NCBI GenBank assembly: GCA_963921935.1
Contig: OY998175.1
Location: 290,292,246-290,356,245 of the forward strand
Reading direction: 5' to 3'
Length of the DNA stretch: 64,000 bases
Source of the DNA: Galeruca laticollis
Taxonomy: Eukaryota; Arthropoda; Insecta; Coleoptera; Chrysomelidae
The notes under the pieces were generated by a model. The model worked only from the letters and a program-made list of their open reading frames with translations, was not told the DNA's origin and made no database searches. Position 1 is the stretch's first letter; every line of letters begins with the position of its first letter. A program made the translations under genes and the position numbers. This document shows, in pieces, positions 40,805 to 50,680 of the stretch.

Positions 40805-42063
40805 TCTCTAATAATCAATTTGATTTTAGAGAGAAGAAATCTACCGAGGATGCGATCTTAACCTTGACATCAAGAATAACCACATCACTAAATAATAGTA
40901 ATCCGTGTCTTTGTGTTTTTATAGATCTTTCCAAAGCATTCGACACGGTTCACCACAATTTGCTTTTGAAATCACTTGAAAACATAGGTATAAGAGAACA
41001 AAGTCTGAAGCTATTCGAAAATTACTTATCAAATAGATACCAGCGAGTAAAACTCGGTGAAGTCATTAGCGAGACAAGGAAAATTGAATTCGGAATACCA
41101 CAAGGTACAGTATTAGGGCCGATTCTTTCCAATATGTATGTGAATGAATTATATTCTCTTGAAAGTGATGGTTTCATTCTTGGTTTCGCTGATGATACGG
41201 CAATACACTATACATCTGACACTTTGGAAGAACTAAAAGAAAAATCCCAAAACCAATTTAGTGAAACAAAATCTTTTCTAGACAGTAAATTACTCACAGT
41301 GAACTTAGAAGAAACGAACTACGTCCCTTTTAGCTGTAACAGAACTGGATTACCGATTTTCGATAACTTTACTGTAAATATAAATGACAAGTCCTATCAT
41401 ATTTCACAGCTTAATAAAATTAAATATCTGGGAGTCATCATTGATTCACATTTAAGGTGGGACTTTCACATTAAATATATCATCAAAAAACTACAAATTA
41501 TTTTCTACAAATTCAGATACCTTAAAAACATATTACCAAGCCACCTCCTAAAAATACTACACTACGCACTAGTGGAAAGCCATCTCCGCCATGTAATACT
41601 AGGATGGGAAGCTGCAGCGGAAAACTACATACACCTTTTAGAAATATGTCAGAAACGTTTTCTCAAACTCATTTTTTATAAAGACCGCCAGTACAACTCT
41701 GATCAACTGTGCCTAGAAACAAAAATTATGGACACCAGACAACTATACTTCTTTCACACACTCATAAAATATCACACCACAGAACAAACAGCATTAGTAG
41801 ATAATGATCCATACAATACACGAAATCGAAATCAATACCCAGTTCCCTACATGATGAAAACAGTAAGACAACGTTCCTTCAATTTCTTGCCACCAAAATT
41901 TTATAATAACTTACCTGAACGAATGAAAACATGTATATATCCACCGCAATTCAAAAATGCATTGAAAAAATTCATTCTTGACAATCAAAGACAATTAATT
42001 CATCGCCATTTCGATACTGAACAAATCTTGATCCTAATATGTTACAGTGTGCTGCTTGCATAA
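40621..42063 (+). CDS. LINE reverse transcriptase, C-terminal 480 codons
   Basis: The first 45 codons are a shadow of the other frame; true RT coding starts around 40745. Motifs in order: NQFDFREKKSTEDAI, VFIDLSKAFDTVHHNLL (catalytic Asp), GIPQGTVLGPILSNMYVNEL, LGFADDTAIHY with the FADD catalytic pair near 41190-41201, and LGVIIDSHLRWDFHIKYI. A C-terminal region follows with YNNLPERMKTC. It stops at 42063, followed by a 3' UTR of about 280 bases. The RT core appears uninterrupted, so this copy is fairly young, though its 5' part is broken. Confidence 0.88.
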   Translation: MFGIRNMAVRLKRVTHNPAIQKRGPNHNHKLSPYFSDNSHLQNFRKGFKKSFRFFPEENNIISNNQFDFREKKSTEDAILTLTSRITTSLNNSNPCLCVFIDLSKAFDTVHHNLLLKSLENIGIREQSLKLFENYLSNRYQRVKLGEVISETRKIEFGIPQGTVLGPILSNMYVNELYSLESDGFILGFADDTAIHYTSDTLEELKEKSQNQFSETKSFLDSKLLTVNLEETNYVPFSCNRTGLPIFDNFTVNINDKSYHISQLNKIKYLGVIIDSHLRWDFHIKYIIKKLQIIFYKFRYLKNILPSHLLKILHYALVESHLRHVILGWEAAAENYIHLLEICQKRFLKLIFYKDRQYNSDQLCLETKIMDTRQLYFFHTLIKYHTTEQTALVDNDPYNTRNRNQYPVPYMMKTVRQRSFNFLPPKFYNNLPERMKTCIYPPQFKNALKKFILDNQRQLIHRHFDTEQILILICYSVLLA

Positions 42064-42345
42064 ATGAGGAGAAACTAATTGTTATTCTATATATCGTCTA
42101 TTTATTTTTATCTCCATTGTTTATTGTTTGTAAGTATGTTATATTATCATCTCTATTTTTAGGAGCTACTTATAAGTATATATTTATGTAATGTATGTAA
42201 TAATTCTTAAAAACATTTTTATATTTATGCGAAACAAGTGAAACAGCACTTATCGCTAATTAGCTTCATTCATTTTATTTTTTTTTGTAAGATATTCCTT
42301 TGTATTTGTATTTATTGAATAAAGGTTATTATTATTATATCTACT

Positions 42346-44495
42346 TCTCAATCAAACTTTCAAAGCCACCTCTGGAGGTTTTCCAAGAGGCGATATATTG
42401 CGTCCGAGTGCGTGAATCGTGAATCGCGCAGTGAAATGGAAGTGCTATCTCGAAAAAAGACGATGGGATGAAGCCAAGCAACGAATAGTGCAATCGTATA
42501 AAATATATCGTTTTATAACAATGATTGTTAATGTATTTCTGAAAAATAAATGAAGGTTTATCAATTTTTTCCAAGGAGCTTCGGCTCACATACTATATTT
42601 AGATTATGATCAATCAAGCAATCAGGTTGCAGCAATATTTGTTCTATTAAATCAAAAAACATGCTTGTTATTGTTATTTTGTATTTGACTAATATTTGCA
42701 AGTCAGTAATTGACTTCTTTGACTTATCTTAATTTTATTGTTCTACCTAAACTCATTTTATAAAAACTGAAGAGTATTTGTTAGTGTATAATTGAAAATA
42801 TCAAACTAAGCAACTGAGTCGATAAAGGAACATGAAAGTTCCATTACAATTCAGCTTTTCTCTTGAAAAATTACAATAAAAAACTGCGGTAGAACTAAGC
42901 ACTCCCGGTAATCCGTAATTTTCGATGTGGTGCACGTATCCACTTCCTTTTTTATGTCTACACTTTGATGGTCTTTCTGCTTCATGCAAGCTTTCGTTGG
43001 AATTTTGATGGATGGGTTTCGTATCAACGACTAACAAACAACAATAAAATAAGGGAAAGTCTATAAAATGTTCGAATTTTATTATTTGTTACTTTAGTTG
43101 TTTGAAACAATTTTATCATTGTTACAAAGATTTCTAAAAACCTATCTAAATAAGAGATTCCTAATATTTTTTAAGGTTATTGTTTCAAAAAAATTATATG
43201 TGGTCTTTAGAGAAAACAATAAACAAGCTTACAATAAGCAAAAACGAACGTTAGTAAGGAGAAATGAGAAAAAAAACAATAGCGCGAGTGAACAAGGATT
43301 CTATTCAATCTCTATGTTATAGAAAATATGTCATGAAACGAAACACAAGAAAAAAACCATGATATACAGACGATATTCATATTTTTGTAATATCTGAGAT
43401 TGTGCCTACGGCTCTACTTTTCCAAATTTTCTTCTGTATACAATGTAGTACAAATAAAATATGAATATAATATTACAGTCGTGTAGTTTTGTTAGCAAAG
43501 CAATGTTTCAGAAGATGATGACTAAATAAATTTAATAGAGCATTTACAGTATATTAGAATCATCATAGATATGACTGGAAATTAAACGGAAACATCATCC
43601 GCATACCTAATTGGATTAATATTTCTATATCCCAATGGAGTAACCTATGCAAATAAGCAGGGATCATAAACGCTAATGACGAGCCAAAACATAACACGTT
43701 TTGGTAGTTAATAATATCAATGTTTTCTTGGGCATGCCACCGTTTAAATAGTAAATGATCATGTGTATATCACATGGAACACATTGAAGTATAAAATTTA
43801 CTGTATCAACTCTTACTTTGTGGAATCTACTCATGTCATAGTTATAAATGAGACTAACTGATACTAAATAATTCTACTATATAATGAGGAAATTAGGAAA
43901 ATTTGAAATAATTTCAATAAGGAATATGGGAATGTAGTAGCTATGCCACTATTAGTATTTGCTCCAATTGGACCAAATGGTTTACATAAATTGTAAGTAT
44001 TACTTTCTATATTTTAAACTGCAAAATAAGGAATTAATTACTGAATATATACAAGGGGTAGTACTATTACTATTTACTGTGGTGTTTCCTTTTACAGGGT
44101 CAGCAGGTGCTATTTATTAAAATGGGAAGTTCTCACTTGGGTTTGTGCAAAGCCAAATCTACGTTGCAGGAAAAAACGTGCATCAGCATGTACAAAGCAA
44201 CTGCAATCACCAAACTAAGAATTAGCATGCACCAAACTACAATAACTGTATGCGAAGATAAAGCAATGTACTATATACTTATACAAGGAATACAGTGAAG
44301 CAATCTGGATAGAAGAAGGTATATCTTGATAGGTGTAAGTGAAACTTGATGCCTAGAAACGATGATGCGATGAGTAGAATAAAATTATGAGTACTGGATA
44401 TACATTTACCACTTACTGATGGTGGAGGGTGGACTTATTGTTATATTTCAGGTTTCTTATTGAATTATTATTGAATCCACTCAACCCTCAATTAC
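42346..44495. other. Unassigned stretch
   Basis: 42350-42410 (KPPLEVFQ-like frame followed by TATTGCGTCCGAGTGCG) may be the 3' end and LTR start of the BEL remnant at 39058. A foldback-MITE arm lies at 43775-43890. No host gene recognised. Confidence 0.3.
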
Positions 44496-44965
44496 TGTAG
44501 CGCGGTCACCTTGACCGATACCTATTTGAACATCTCTAGTATTAAGCCCCTCCCTAGTTGCATTGTCTTGGGCGTCTCTGTATCTTCAAATTAGTGTATT
44601 TTAAGAAAGCAGCCAGGGTAGTCGCGTGTTACTCTCTTTTGTTTTTAAATTACGTCGAGCTGAAATTTTGTTGCGGTCATAGTGACCTAAGCACAGCATA
44701 AGTGTAATTTATTCTCGCTGTGTTTGTTACTTATATTTTTTTTATAATGGACAACTGTGATGTCGGACCTTGAAAAAAACTTCGTTTTACGGATCCCGAT
44801 TTTGAGAAAACTGCTTTGAAGTGGTTGGATGACATAGAAACGGAAAATGCGATTGATAGCGACGAAGATAGTGCCAATGAAAGTGTCTACGTACCCAGTG
44901 AACATGACACTGATTCGGAGCAAGAAGGAGAAGATGAAGAGTTGCCAAATTTAAATGAACAGGAG

Positions 44966-46275
44966 TGTTTTTGATTATATTTCTAGTTGAACTTCGTCAA
45001 CTGGCGTGGACATTCAACTAAATAAATAATCTTAATTTGACAAAGTTAATGTCGAAATTAATAATTTATTATGTACAAATTATCAAAATGTTACAAAGTT
45101 GAGTTGTGAACGCTGAACTTCTGTGGTTTCAGATCGGAAAACACTTTATGTTTCGATTTGATGAATTTTAAACTAACTTTGTTATTGAGCGTTGAGCTCG
45201 ATTCGATGAGTGTGTAAAACTCGCGTCGATGAATGTTAAACTCGCGTCTAGAAGTGTAGAACTGACGAGTGAAAAACTAACTTTGTTGTTGAGCCTTGCG
45301 CTCGTTTCGATGAGTTTAAAACTAACTTCGTTGCTGAGCATTGCGCTCGATTCGATGAGTGTGAAAAAACTAACTTCGTTGCTGAGCATTGCGCTCGATT
45401 CGATGAGTGTGAAAAACTGTGATGTTGAGCGTTGAGCTCGATTCGAAGAGTTAAAAACTAACTTTGTTGTTGAGCATTGCGCTCGATTCGATGAGTTAAA
45501 AACTAACTTTGCTGTTGAGCGTTGCGCTCGATTCGATGAGTGAGAAGTAACTGTTGAGCGTTGCGCTCGATTCGATGAGTTAAAAACTAACTTTGCTGTT
45601 GAGCGTTGCGCTCGAGTCGATGATTGTGTAACTGATTTCTTCACGTTGTGAGACGTGTTAAATAGAAATCTGCGAGGGGCGTGTTTACACGTAGATTGGG
45701 TTGACCAAACGAAAATAAATATTTCCTATTGGCCAGCATCACTTGACTTGTCGGGTTCCCAGACAAGAATCAACTATGGGTGCCGCCAATAGTAAGTTAA
45801 GTTTCTATGGAATACTACAATAGCAATTGTAACCTTCTTACTTAGAAAGGTAATTCAAAAATGTCTTTCATGTCTTCCGAACCTCTACCATAAAATTCAT
45901 GCAGAATTGACACTAAATTTAGGGTTTTTACAATACAATATATAATATGGTGAAACGTGCCTTTTTCTCACTTCTTAACTATAGAACAATGTCGACTTTC
46001 AAAAAAGGTGTCATTCATATGCCCATACAAAAGAATTTACAATTATTGTTGGAAAACGTGATATTTACAAAGTATTTTGAAAATAAAATTAAAATATCCT
46101 TTGAATTTACTACAATAGAAAGATCTTATCAATTCTGCAACATATTTCTACAAAGCTATTAACTAACATGAATTTATGCCTTAAATATATACAATAAAAA
46201 AGGACGCATACAAATGTCTCACATATTTTAAAGGTATCTTAACAAATAAATTTCAAGATTTTACAATCTTGAACA
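44966..46275 (-). repeat. Solo LTR, copy B (1310 bp)
   Basis: It is flanked by AGGAG at 44961-44965 and 46276-46280, an exact 5-bp target duplication. On the plus strand it runs TGTTTTTGATT to CTTGAACA and is the reverse complement of copy A. The minisatellite part (45168-45644) is about 140 bp longer than in copy A. It interrupts the piggyBac coding sequence. Confidence 0.9.
45168..45644 (-). repeat. Minisatellite within LTR copy B
   Basis: About nine variants of TTGAGCGTTGCGCTCGATTC plus GATGAGTTAAAAACTAACTT. They create a Ser/Asn/Arg repeat frame on the minus strand that is not considered a gene. Confidence 0.88.
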
Positions 46276-46619
46276 AGGAGGATGCTGATGAGGAATTGGT
46301 AAATCAAGCTACACATAGTTCAAAAAATGTCTTTGGCAAAAACCGATTCAAGTGGTCATCTGAAAGTTATGTATCTCGCAGTCGAACACAGAAGAATGAT
46401 ATTGTTGTACGTGTACCAACTTTACGAGGATCCGCTGGTGTATTGAGACAAGAAGCATAACCATCTGATGTGTGGAGCTTGCTTATTCGAGATGATATGT
46501 TAAACATAATTTTGGATTGAACGAATCAGAAAATAAAAATAAACGGTTTCAAAGATTAAAACTAACTTTTCCGCATCTGTGGCCCTGAACAATATCGTAT
46601 CAAAAAATTATTACTTGCA

Positions 46620-47340
46620 TACACTTCGGGGGATGTATCGTGCTAACAAACCGAAATTTTTCCAAAAATAACCAAAAATTTAGTATATCTGGATTTATAG
46701 GATCCGCTTTACCCGCTCTATACAACTGAAAATCAATCTGTCAGACATCTTGAACAATATTCAATCATGAAATTGATCAATCGGATACTCTCTGGAGGCT
46801 GTATCGTGCTAACAAACTGAAAATTCTCCAAAAACGACAACAATTTGGTACTCGAAGTACCATGGCACCCGTTGTACTGGCTTTAGTCAGCTTAATATCA
46901 ATAGGGTTAATCTTTGAGACGCTCTGAATAATATCCAATCAGAATATTGGTCACTTGTATATACTACGGAGGTTATATCGTGCTAACAAACTGAAACTTC
47001 TCCAAAAATGACAAAAATATCGTACTTAAAGTACTGTAGCACCTGTTCTATTGCTTCTGGTGAGCTGAAAATCAATAGGGCTCATCATTGAGATGTCCTG
47101 AATAATATTCAACCATAAAATTGGTGACTTGTTGTACTCCAGAGGCTGTATCGTGCTAACAAACTGAAATTTCTCAAAAAACGACAAAATATGGTACTTC
47201 AAGTACCATAGCACCCGTTTTACTGGCTCTGGTGAGCTGAAAATCAATAAGGTTCATCTGTGACATGTCCTTAACAATATTCAATCATAAAATTGGTGAC
47301 TTATTGCGAACCGGAGGCTGTATCGTGCTACCAAGACATG
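46620..47340 (+). repeat. Tandem satellite, about 170 bp unit, four to five copies
   Basis: The anchor TATCGTGCTA recurs at 46636, 46802, 46976, 47159 and 47321 (spacings 166, 174, 183, 162). Each unit carries CAAACTGAAA, AAGTACC and CAATCATAAAATTGG-like blocks. Confidence 0.88.
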
Positions 47341-47564
47341 TAAGGAAAAGTGGCGGACGACAACGACGACGACATACACACAGAATTTTTTTTTCTAAAA
47401 ACCGTTTTTTCTTGATGTTGTTTATGGAAAACGTGAAAATAACTCAAAAGAAAATTTCAAAATTCCAACTTTTTTTGGGGTAAACCAATACTTTTCTCGC
47501 ATAGAGATAGGTTGGGCGGAAAAGTAATATTGAAAATCTCAGAAATGGCAGCTAGTGGATCTGT

Positions 47565-48290
47565 TTAGCTTCGTTTAGCGTAGGTTTTTTCATCCTCAAA
47601 CCGGAGACATGCAAGAATCATTGCAAACTTATTTGAATTGGTTAAACATCGAAACATTTCCCTACCAGTACCGTCGGTAGCAAATATGGATCTAATATCT
47701 TCATCGTTGGATTTAAATATTGAAGTCATCAGAAGAGCTCCTAGAAAACTTTTCAATACTATAATATCCATATCGCAAAGATCGCTAGTAGTTTTCTTGA
47801 ATTTTTTCCTGAATTTCGCTAAACCTACGTTTGTCCATTGCAAGATAATCTCCAAAATGTCATTCGTAAACAACATATTCCACGTAGTTATAGCATCGGA
47901 AGCTGCCGCAGCGTTAATTTTAAGTTCTGAGCATTTCAAGACAATATTGTGTTTCAATGTTCTTGTATTTTTTTCAAAGGCAGGATTGGCAGATCACTTG
48001 AAGCGATTTTTGACGTAGTAATATCTTGATATGTCATCATTCTCGCTTGAACTTCCCTCGCCAGATGAATTTGATGAATTTAATTCAGATGTAATAGTAT
48101 TGTTCTCGTTATTTTCCATCTCAATTTCACTTTCACTGCCATGTTCACTCCAAATAAAGTCACCATCAGCCACTTCGTCGTTCTCATCAGCAGCATCGCA
48201 GGAATAATCCTCTTCGGCCCATTTTAAAACAGTTTCTTCAAAATCTAGGTCGGTATACCTCCCCTTTTTGAAGGGCCAGGTAAATTGTAA
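47565..48290 (-). pseudogene. Second piggyBac transposase remnant
   Basis: On the minus strand, from about 48255: YTDLDFEETVLKWAEEDY, an acidic Ser/Asn-rich region, then YVKNRFK with TGA in place of the usual Trp near 47985. The open frame 47957-47565 follows, with ITTWNMLFTNDILEIILQ, KSFLGALLMTS, IRSIFATDGTGREMF and RCLTNSNKF. The domain is cut off before the catalytic Asp residues. It is a different copy from those at 3687 and 44500. Confidence 0.75.
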
Positions 48291-49753
48291 TCACCCATAT
48301 CAAAAATCTAACAAGAAAATCATTTATTATAAATGTTCATACCGTAAATAAAATCACACTTACACAGACCTTACGTCTCACAGACACCAACCAACATAAA
48401 ATCGCTCGTGAAAAATTTAAAACTGAACAAATCTACCAGAGACAAACACAGACGGTTTAACAATGAACCGCTCGAAGGTATATAGCATAGATAAAGGTTA
48501 GGTTAGGTTGATTTCCAATACATAGATAGGCAACTCAGTATTAAGAGTTTTGTTCACTAATTACCGCGCCCTCTGGCGAGTGTAGTCAGAAATAGAGCAA
48601 TAGCGGGAACCGTACATATAAAATTCATTTTTCTGGAACTGGAAGATTGTTTAAGAATTCATGGATAAAAAAACAGTTTCACTACATACGTTTATTTAAA
48701 AGTTAGATAATAATTAATATAATATACAATATACAAGTATGACCTTCTCAACCGAAGTATATATAGTATTTTTTTCACTACTAATGGCCTAACTAATACC
48801 GAAAGACCTCTCACAAATGAGGTAAATAATAAGGTTTTCTCAGGTTCGTAGTGAAAAAAATAACATATAACAGATTTTGTTAATATAATTATAACAGCTT
48901 TAATATTGAAAGTACTCACATTTTCATAGTTTTTGGAAAATCTATGCATTTCTACAGTGTCGCCCCGGCTTCTGCATATTGGCACACAACAAGAAAACAC
49001 CATATTGGACTGGTTTGATTGAATCAGTTTAATAAATACATACAAAAATTGAAATTCAACTTAGTTTTGTGTAGAGACATTTTTTAATTGTTTTGTAGGT
49101 GATTTGGTAATGACACGATTATGCCGAAAGGAACGTAATCAATATTGCTGTCATCGTCAGAATATAGATAGCAATTTTGAAACAATTGTCAATTTATTAG
49201 AATTTTGAACAATTTTTCAAAATATTGTGGAATTATCTAGAAACATTTAGTTCCATTTAAAAAAGTAATGAGTAGATTCCACAAAGTTAGGGTCGAAACA
49301 GTAAGATTATTTTTTGTGGGTACGTGACAATGGATACCTAGGTATACTATTTTAAATATTTATTATCCAAGCTTTCGAATACTTATGTAATCATTATCAA
49401 GGACTAAAATTAAAAATTGATAGTTATGGTTACAATATGAGAATAAATATTATATATAAAGTATTTACATAATGAGATTGATGGTATAGTTGTGAAATAA
49501 ATATAAATAATAAATCATTCTGAACATTGATCTAATCCTTCAAATGAAAAACAGAGTCTTACAAATTTGAAATCCCACATTCCATCAAAAAAATTTGCAA
49601 TTGGAATGCAAGAGTAGGCCGAGGCGCTAATAGATGTCTGGGGTGCGTGGGAAAATATGGAAAAAAATAGCAAATAGGAACGGCTCCAAAATGCGGAGTC
49701 AATGACCTGGCAATAGGAAATACATTCTGGGAACAAAATATGGGAGATAAATA
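48291..49753. other. Unassigned stretch with a MITE arm
   Basis: 49165-49310 is one arm of the foldback family at 25780. No gene recognised in the rest. Confidence 0.35.
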
Positions 49754-50099
49754 TACAGGATGTCCCAAATTGGTGTGTTTTGCAGGGTATCTCGCAAACT
49801 AGAAGAGATAGAAGAAAAGCAGTTAAGATATAATCACTTCTTTTTTTGTTAAAGTAACGATAGCCTAATTAAATATTCAGTAACTCCCTGCAGTTGGAAG
49901 ATACAGAGCGTTGATTGAAAACGGTCGAAAACTACAAGGTACTATAACTTCTTAATTATGATAAATATAAATAAAACGTTAAAAGAAGTTTGATATATAT
50001 AATATTGAAAAGTTAAGTGGCGCACAAATTTTTTTTGTTAGGGGGCTCACTAAGGAAATATAATGCAAACTTACGTTGTTTTAAATGGGACGCCCTGTA
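49754..50099. mobile_element. 346-bp MITE, mariner-like
   Basis: It starts TACAGGATGTCCCAAATT and ends with the inverted TACAGGGCGTCCCATTT, with TA at both edges. No ORF. It was probably moved by a mariner transposase of a related terminus type. Confidence 0.7.
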
Positions 50100-50274
50100 T
50101 ATTTTGACGTTTTTTGTTTCCTTTTTAATTCTCACTCACCTGATATGACATATTATATATCCATTTTGAATGGTTGGAGGTACAGTGCAAATAAACCATT
50201 TATGGATGTTATCAGGTGAAACACCCTTAAAAAATTGAACACTTAGTAACGAAATTTAACATTAACAGAGCCTG

Positions 50275-50680
50275 ATGGATTATATCGTACTTACACAAGA
50301 GCTGACGCAAAAATAGAAACAAGTAATGATAGATAATGAATTACAAATAGAGCCAAATTACAGACTGGTAACAGCAAAGGTACATGATAATATGACAAAG
50401 GACAATTGCCATTGACAAGCTAAACGACAGCGAACTTAGGAATAAATACCAAAATGAAGCGCAGATAAGGTATTCACAAGATCAAACACTTCAGAGAGGA
50501 TGTTCGCTACTAGAACAACGTAATATTGAAGAGAATGAAATGGTGGAATAAGGACATTGAAGAATTAGTGGAGAAAAATGAACAAGCATTGAAAATATTC
50601 ACCCAGACTGCAGATCAAAGTGTAATAAATACGAATACCTAAAAGATAATTTTATTGTAGAAAATTTCAAAACACACGGT
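50275..50680 (+). pseudogene. LINE endonuclease-RT linker remnant
   Basis: In broken frames: PNYRLVTAKVHDNMTK (end of endonuclease), KLNDSELRNKYQNEAQIRYS, then KWWNKDIEELVEKNEQALK. This order matches the linker of RTE-like insect LINEs. No RT motif follows. Confidence 0.45.

Larger units (their letters stand above)
39746..42345 (+). mobile_element. Non-LTR retrotransposon (LINE), 5'-truncated
   Basis: It begins within the end of an endonuclease domain (DHIFMKAKNN, then TNITDHSTT at 39750-39835), includes the linker region and full reverse transcriptase, and ends with AATAAAGG followed by a TTATTATTAT tail near 42345. A related copy is at 62590-64000 on the minus strand. The C-terminal region (RQLYFFHTLI, TRNRNQYPVPY, FYNNLPE) suggests the CR1/L2/Daphne side of the LINE tree, which is tentative. 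Confidence 0.8.
44500..46555 (+). pseudogene. piggyBac transposase N-terminal part, split by solo LTR B
   Basis: ATG at 44757 gives MDNCDVGP, a TGA, then RFTDPDFEKTALKWLDD, followed by the acidic YVPSEHDTDSEQEGEDEE region to 44965. After the LTR the frame resumes at 46276 with EDADEELVNQ, then FGKNRFKWSSE, RTQKNDIVVRVPTLRG and DVWSLLIRDDMLNIILD. These are standard landmarks of the piggyBac (PGBD4-like) N-terminus. Two further stops occur and the rest is missing after about 46555. Upstream, GGTCACCTTGACC (44505) and GGTCATAGTGACC (44674) are imperfect palindromes of the kind seen near piggyBac ends; calling them terminal motifs is inference. Confidence 0.7.

Noticed and set aside
42801..43037. 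78-codon minus-strand ORF with Cys/His residues
   Set aside because: The Cys/His spacing fits no zinc-finger family I know and there is no context.
45168..45644. 158-codon repeat ORF on the minus strand
   Set aside because: Same cause as above in solo LTR B.
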